Below are positions 63,912 to 64,000 of a DNA stretch of 64,000 nucleotides, one piece after another. Position 1 is the first letter of the stretch; every line of letters starts with the position of its first letter. The notes beneath the pieces are model-generated. The model had not been told where the DNA came from and did no database searches. It was given only the letters and a program-made list of their open reading frames with translations. Both the position numbers and the translations under genes were made by a program. The stretch is from Alphaproteobacteria bacterium (GTDB taxonomy: Bacteria; Pseudomonadota; Alphaproteobacteria; Rickettsiales; UBA1997), in NCBI GenBank assembly GCA_021151765.1, contig JAGKWR010000011.1, positions 6,184-70,183 of the forward strand, given 5' to 3'.

Positions 63912-64000
63912 CTAAGAAATAACACATCCACTATTTGTTGCCATGGGAACAATCGGCGATGATTGAGATGGATTAGGTTTTACTTTACTTGCGGGGTTTT
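63912..64000 (-). CDS. Possible C-terminal end of a gene entering from the right
   Basis: On the minus strand a frame is open from the window edge to TAG at 63912-63914 and reads NPASKVKPNPSQSSPIVPMATNSGCVIS. This looks like the disordered tail of a protein. It is only 29 codons, so chance is possible. Confidence 0.35.
   Translation of the reverse strand, partial: NPASKVKPNPSQSSPIVPMATNSGCVIS

Noticed and set aside
1..64000. CRISPR arrays, rRNA genes, insertion sequences with transposase
   Set aside because: No regularly spaced repeats, no rRNA-like stretch, and no transposase or integrase frame seen.

Overview
The window is AT-rich, gene-dense bacterial DNA that looks alphaproteobacterial and host-associated. 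The evidence is a giant VirB6-family protein of the Rickettsiales type, an IalB-family protein, ELM1-family and DUF4164/ZapA genes, a eukaryotic-type NADP isocitrate dehydrogenase, LpxI, two ankyrin-repeat proteins and a class III Fic protein. It also keeps trpBA, argJ, serA/serC/serB, lipA and purD, so its metabolism is broader than that of a reduced Rickettsia. I do not assign a genus.

Layout. 1-2926: mnmE 3' end, a basic hypothetical protein, rlmH, coaD and an ELM1-like gene. 3011-11857: a 2305-aa VirB6-like lipoprotein, a pilin-like protein, tatC and a Lys/Ala/Pro repeat protein closed by a terminator. 11909-14092 (minus): GST, an AmgK-like kinase and a hypothetical protein. 14176-18543: polA and a photolyase. 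18544-24633 (minus): phoU, lipA, a hypothetical protein, lpxI, CCA/poly(A) polymerase family, a small protein, polyprenyl synthase and ialB. 24726-30280: purD, then a minus-strand mraZ-rsmH-ftsL-GNAT block, then trpB. 30277-33995: trpA, argJ, DUF4164, zapA, 5-FCL and HU. 34226-34395: tRNA-Val and tRNA-Asp. 34492-38406 (minus): an SDR followed by a hybrid kinase whose membrane domain resembles the CqsS/LqsS quorum-sensing sensors. 38927-40360: selO.

40500-43920 (minus) is a compact bufferin-type (MNIO RiPP) operon: ECF sigma, NrsF-type anti-sigma, a Cys-rich precursor and a fused MNIO-DUF2063 enzyme. A SigF-like promoter lies directly upstream of the precursor and terminator-like hairpins flank the precursor gene. 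A divergent thioredoxin/DipZ-like gene follows, then a YdiJ-like flavoprotein and an ankyrin protein.

48616-56185 (minus) holds the serine pathway. serA is separate. The run lysR - KamA/ferredoxin fusion - serC - fic - serB has gaps of only 2 to 23 bases. Between serA and lysR is a gene-poor 870-base stretch with two related structured elements resembling phage C4 antisense RNA, a perfect terminator palindrome and a probable frameshifted small gene. 56341-63789 holds a pilin fused to a LamG-like domain, a DMT exporter, a small membrane protein, beta carbonic anhydrase, icd, a second ankyrin protein and an NhaC-type antiporter.

Most unusual items: (1) the radical-SAM KamA-like protein with a C-terminal adrenodoxin-type ferredoxin domain, inside a serine-synthesis operon with a Fic AMPylase; (2) the bufferin operon with fused BufB-BufC, duplicated precursor repeat and readable regulation; (3) the CqsS-like sensor kinase paired with a reductase but no visible autoinducer synthase; (4) the C4-like RNA elements. 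No database search was possible, so family calls rest on motif recognition.
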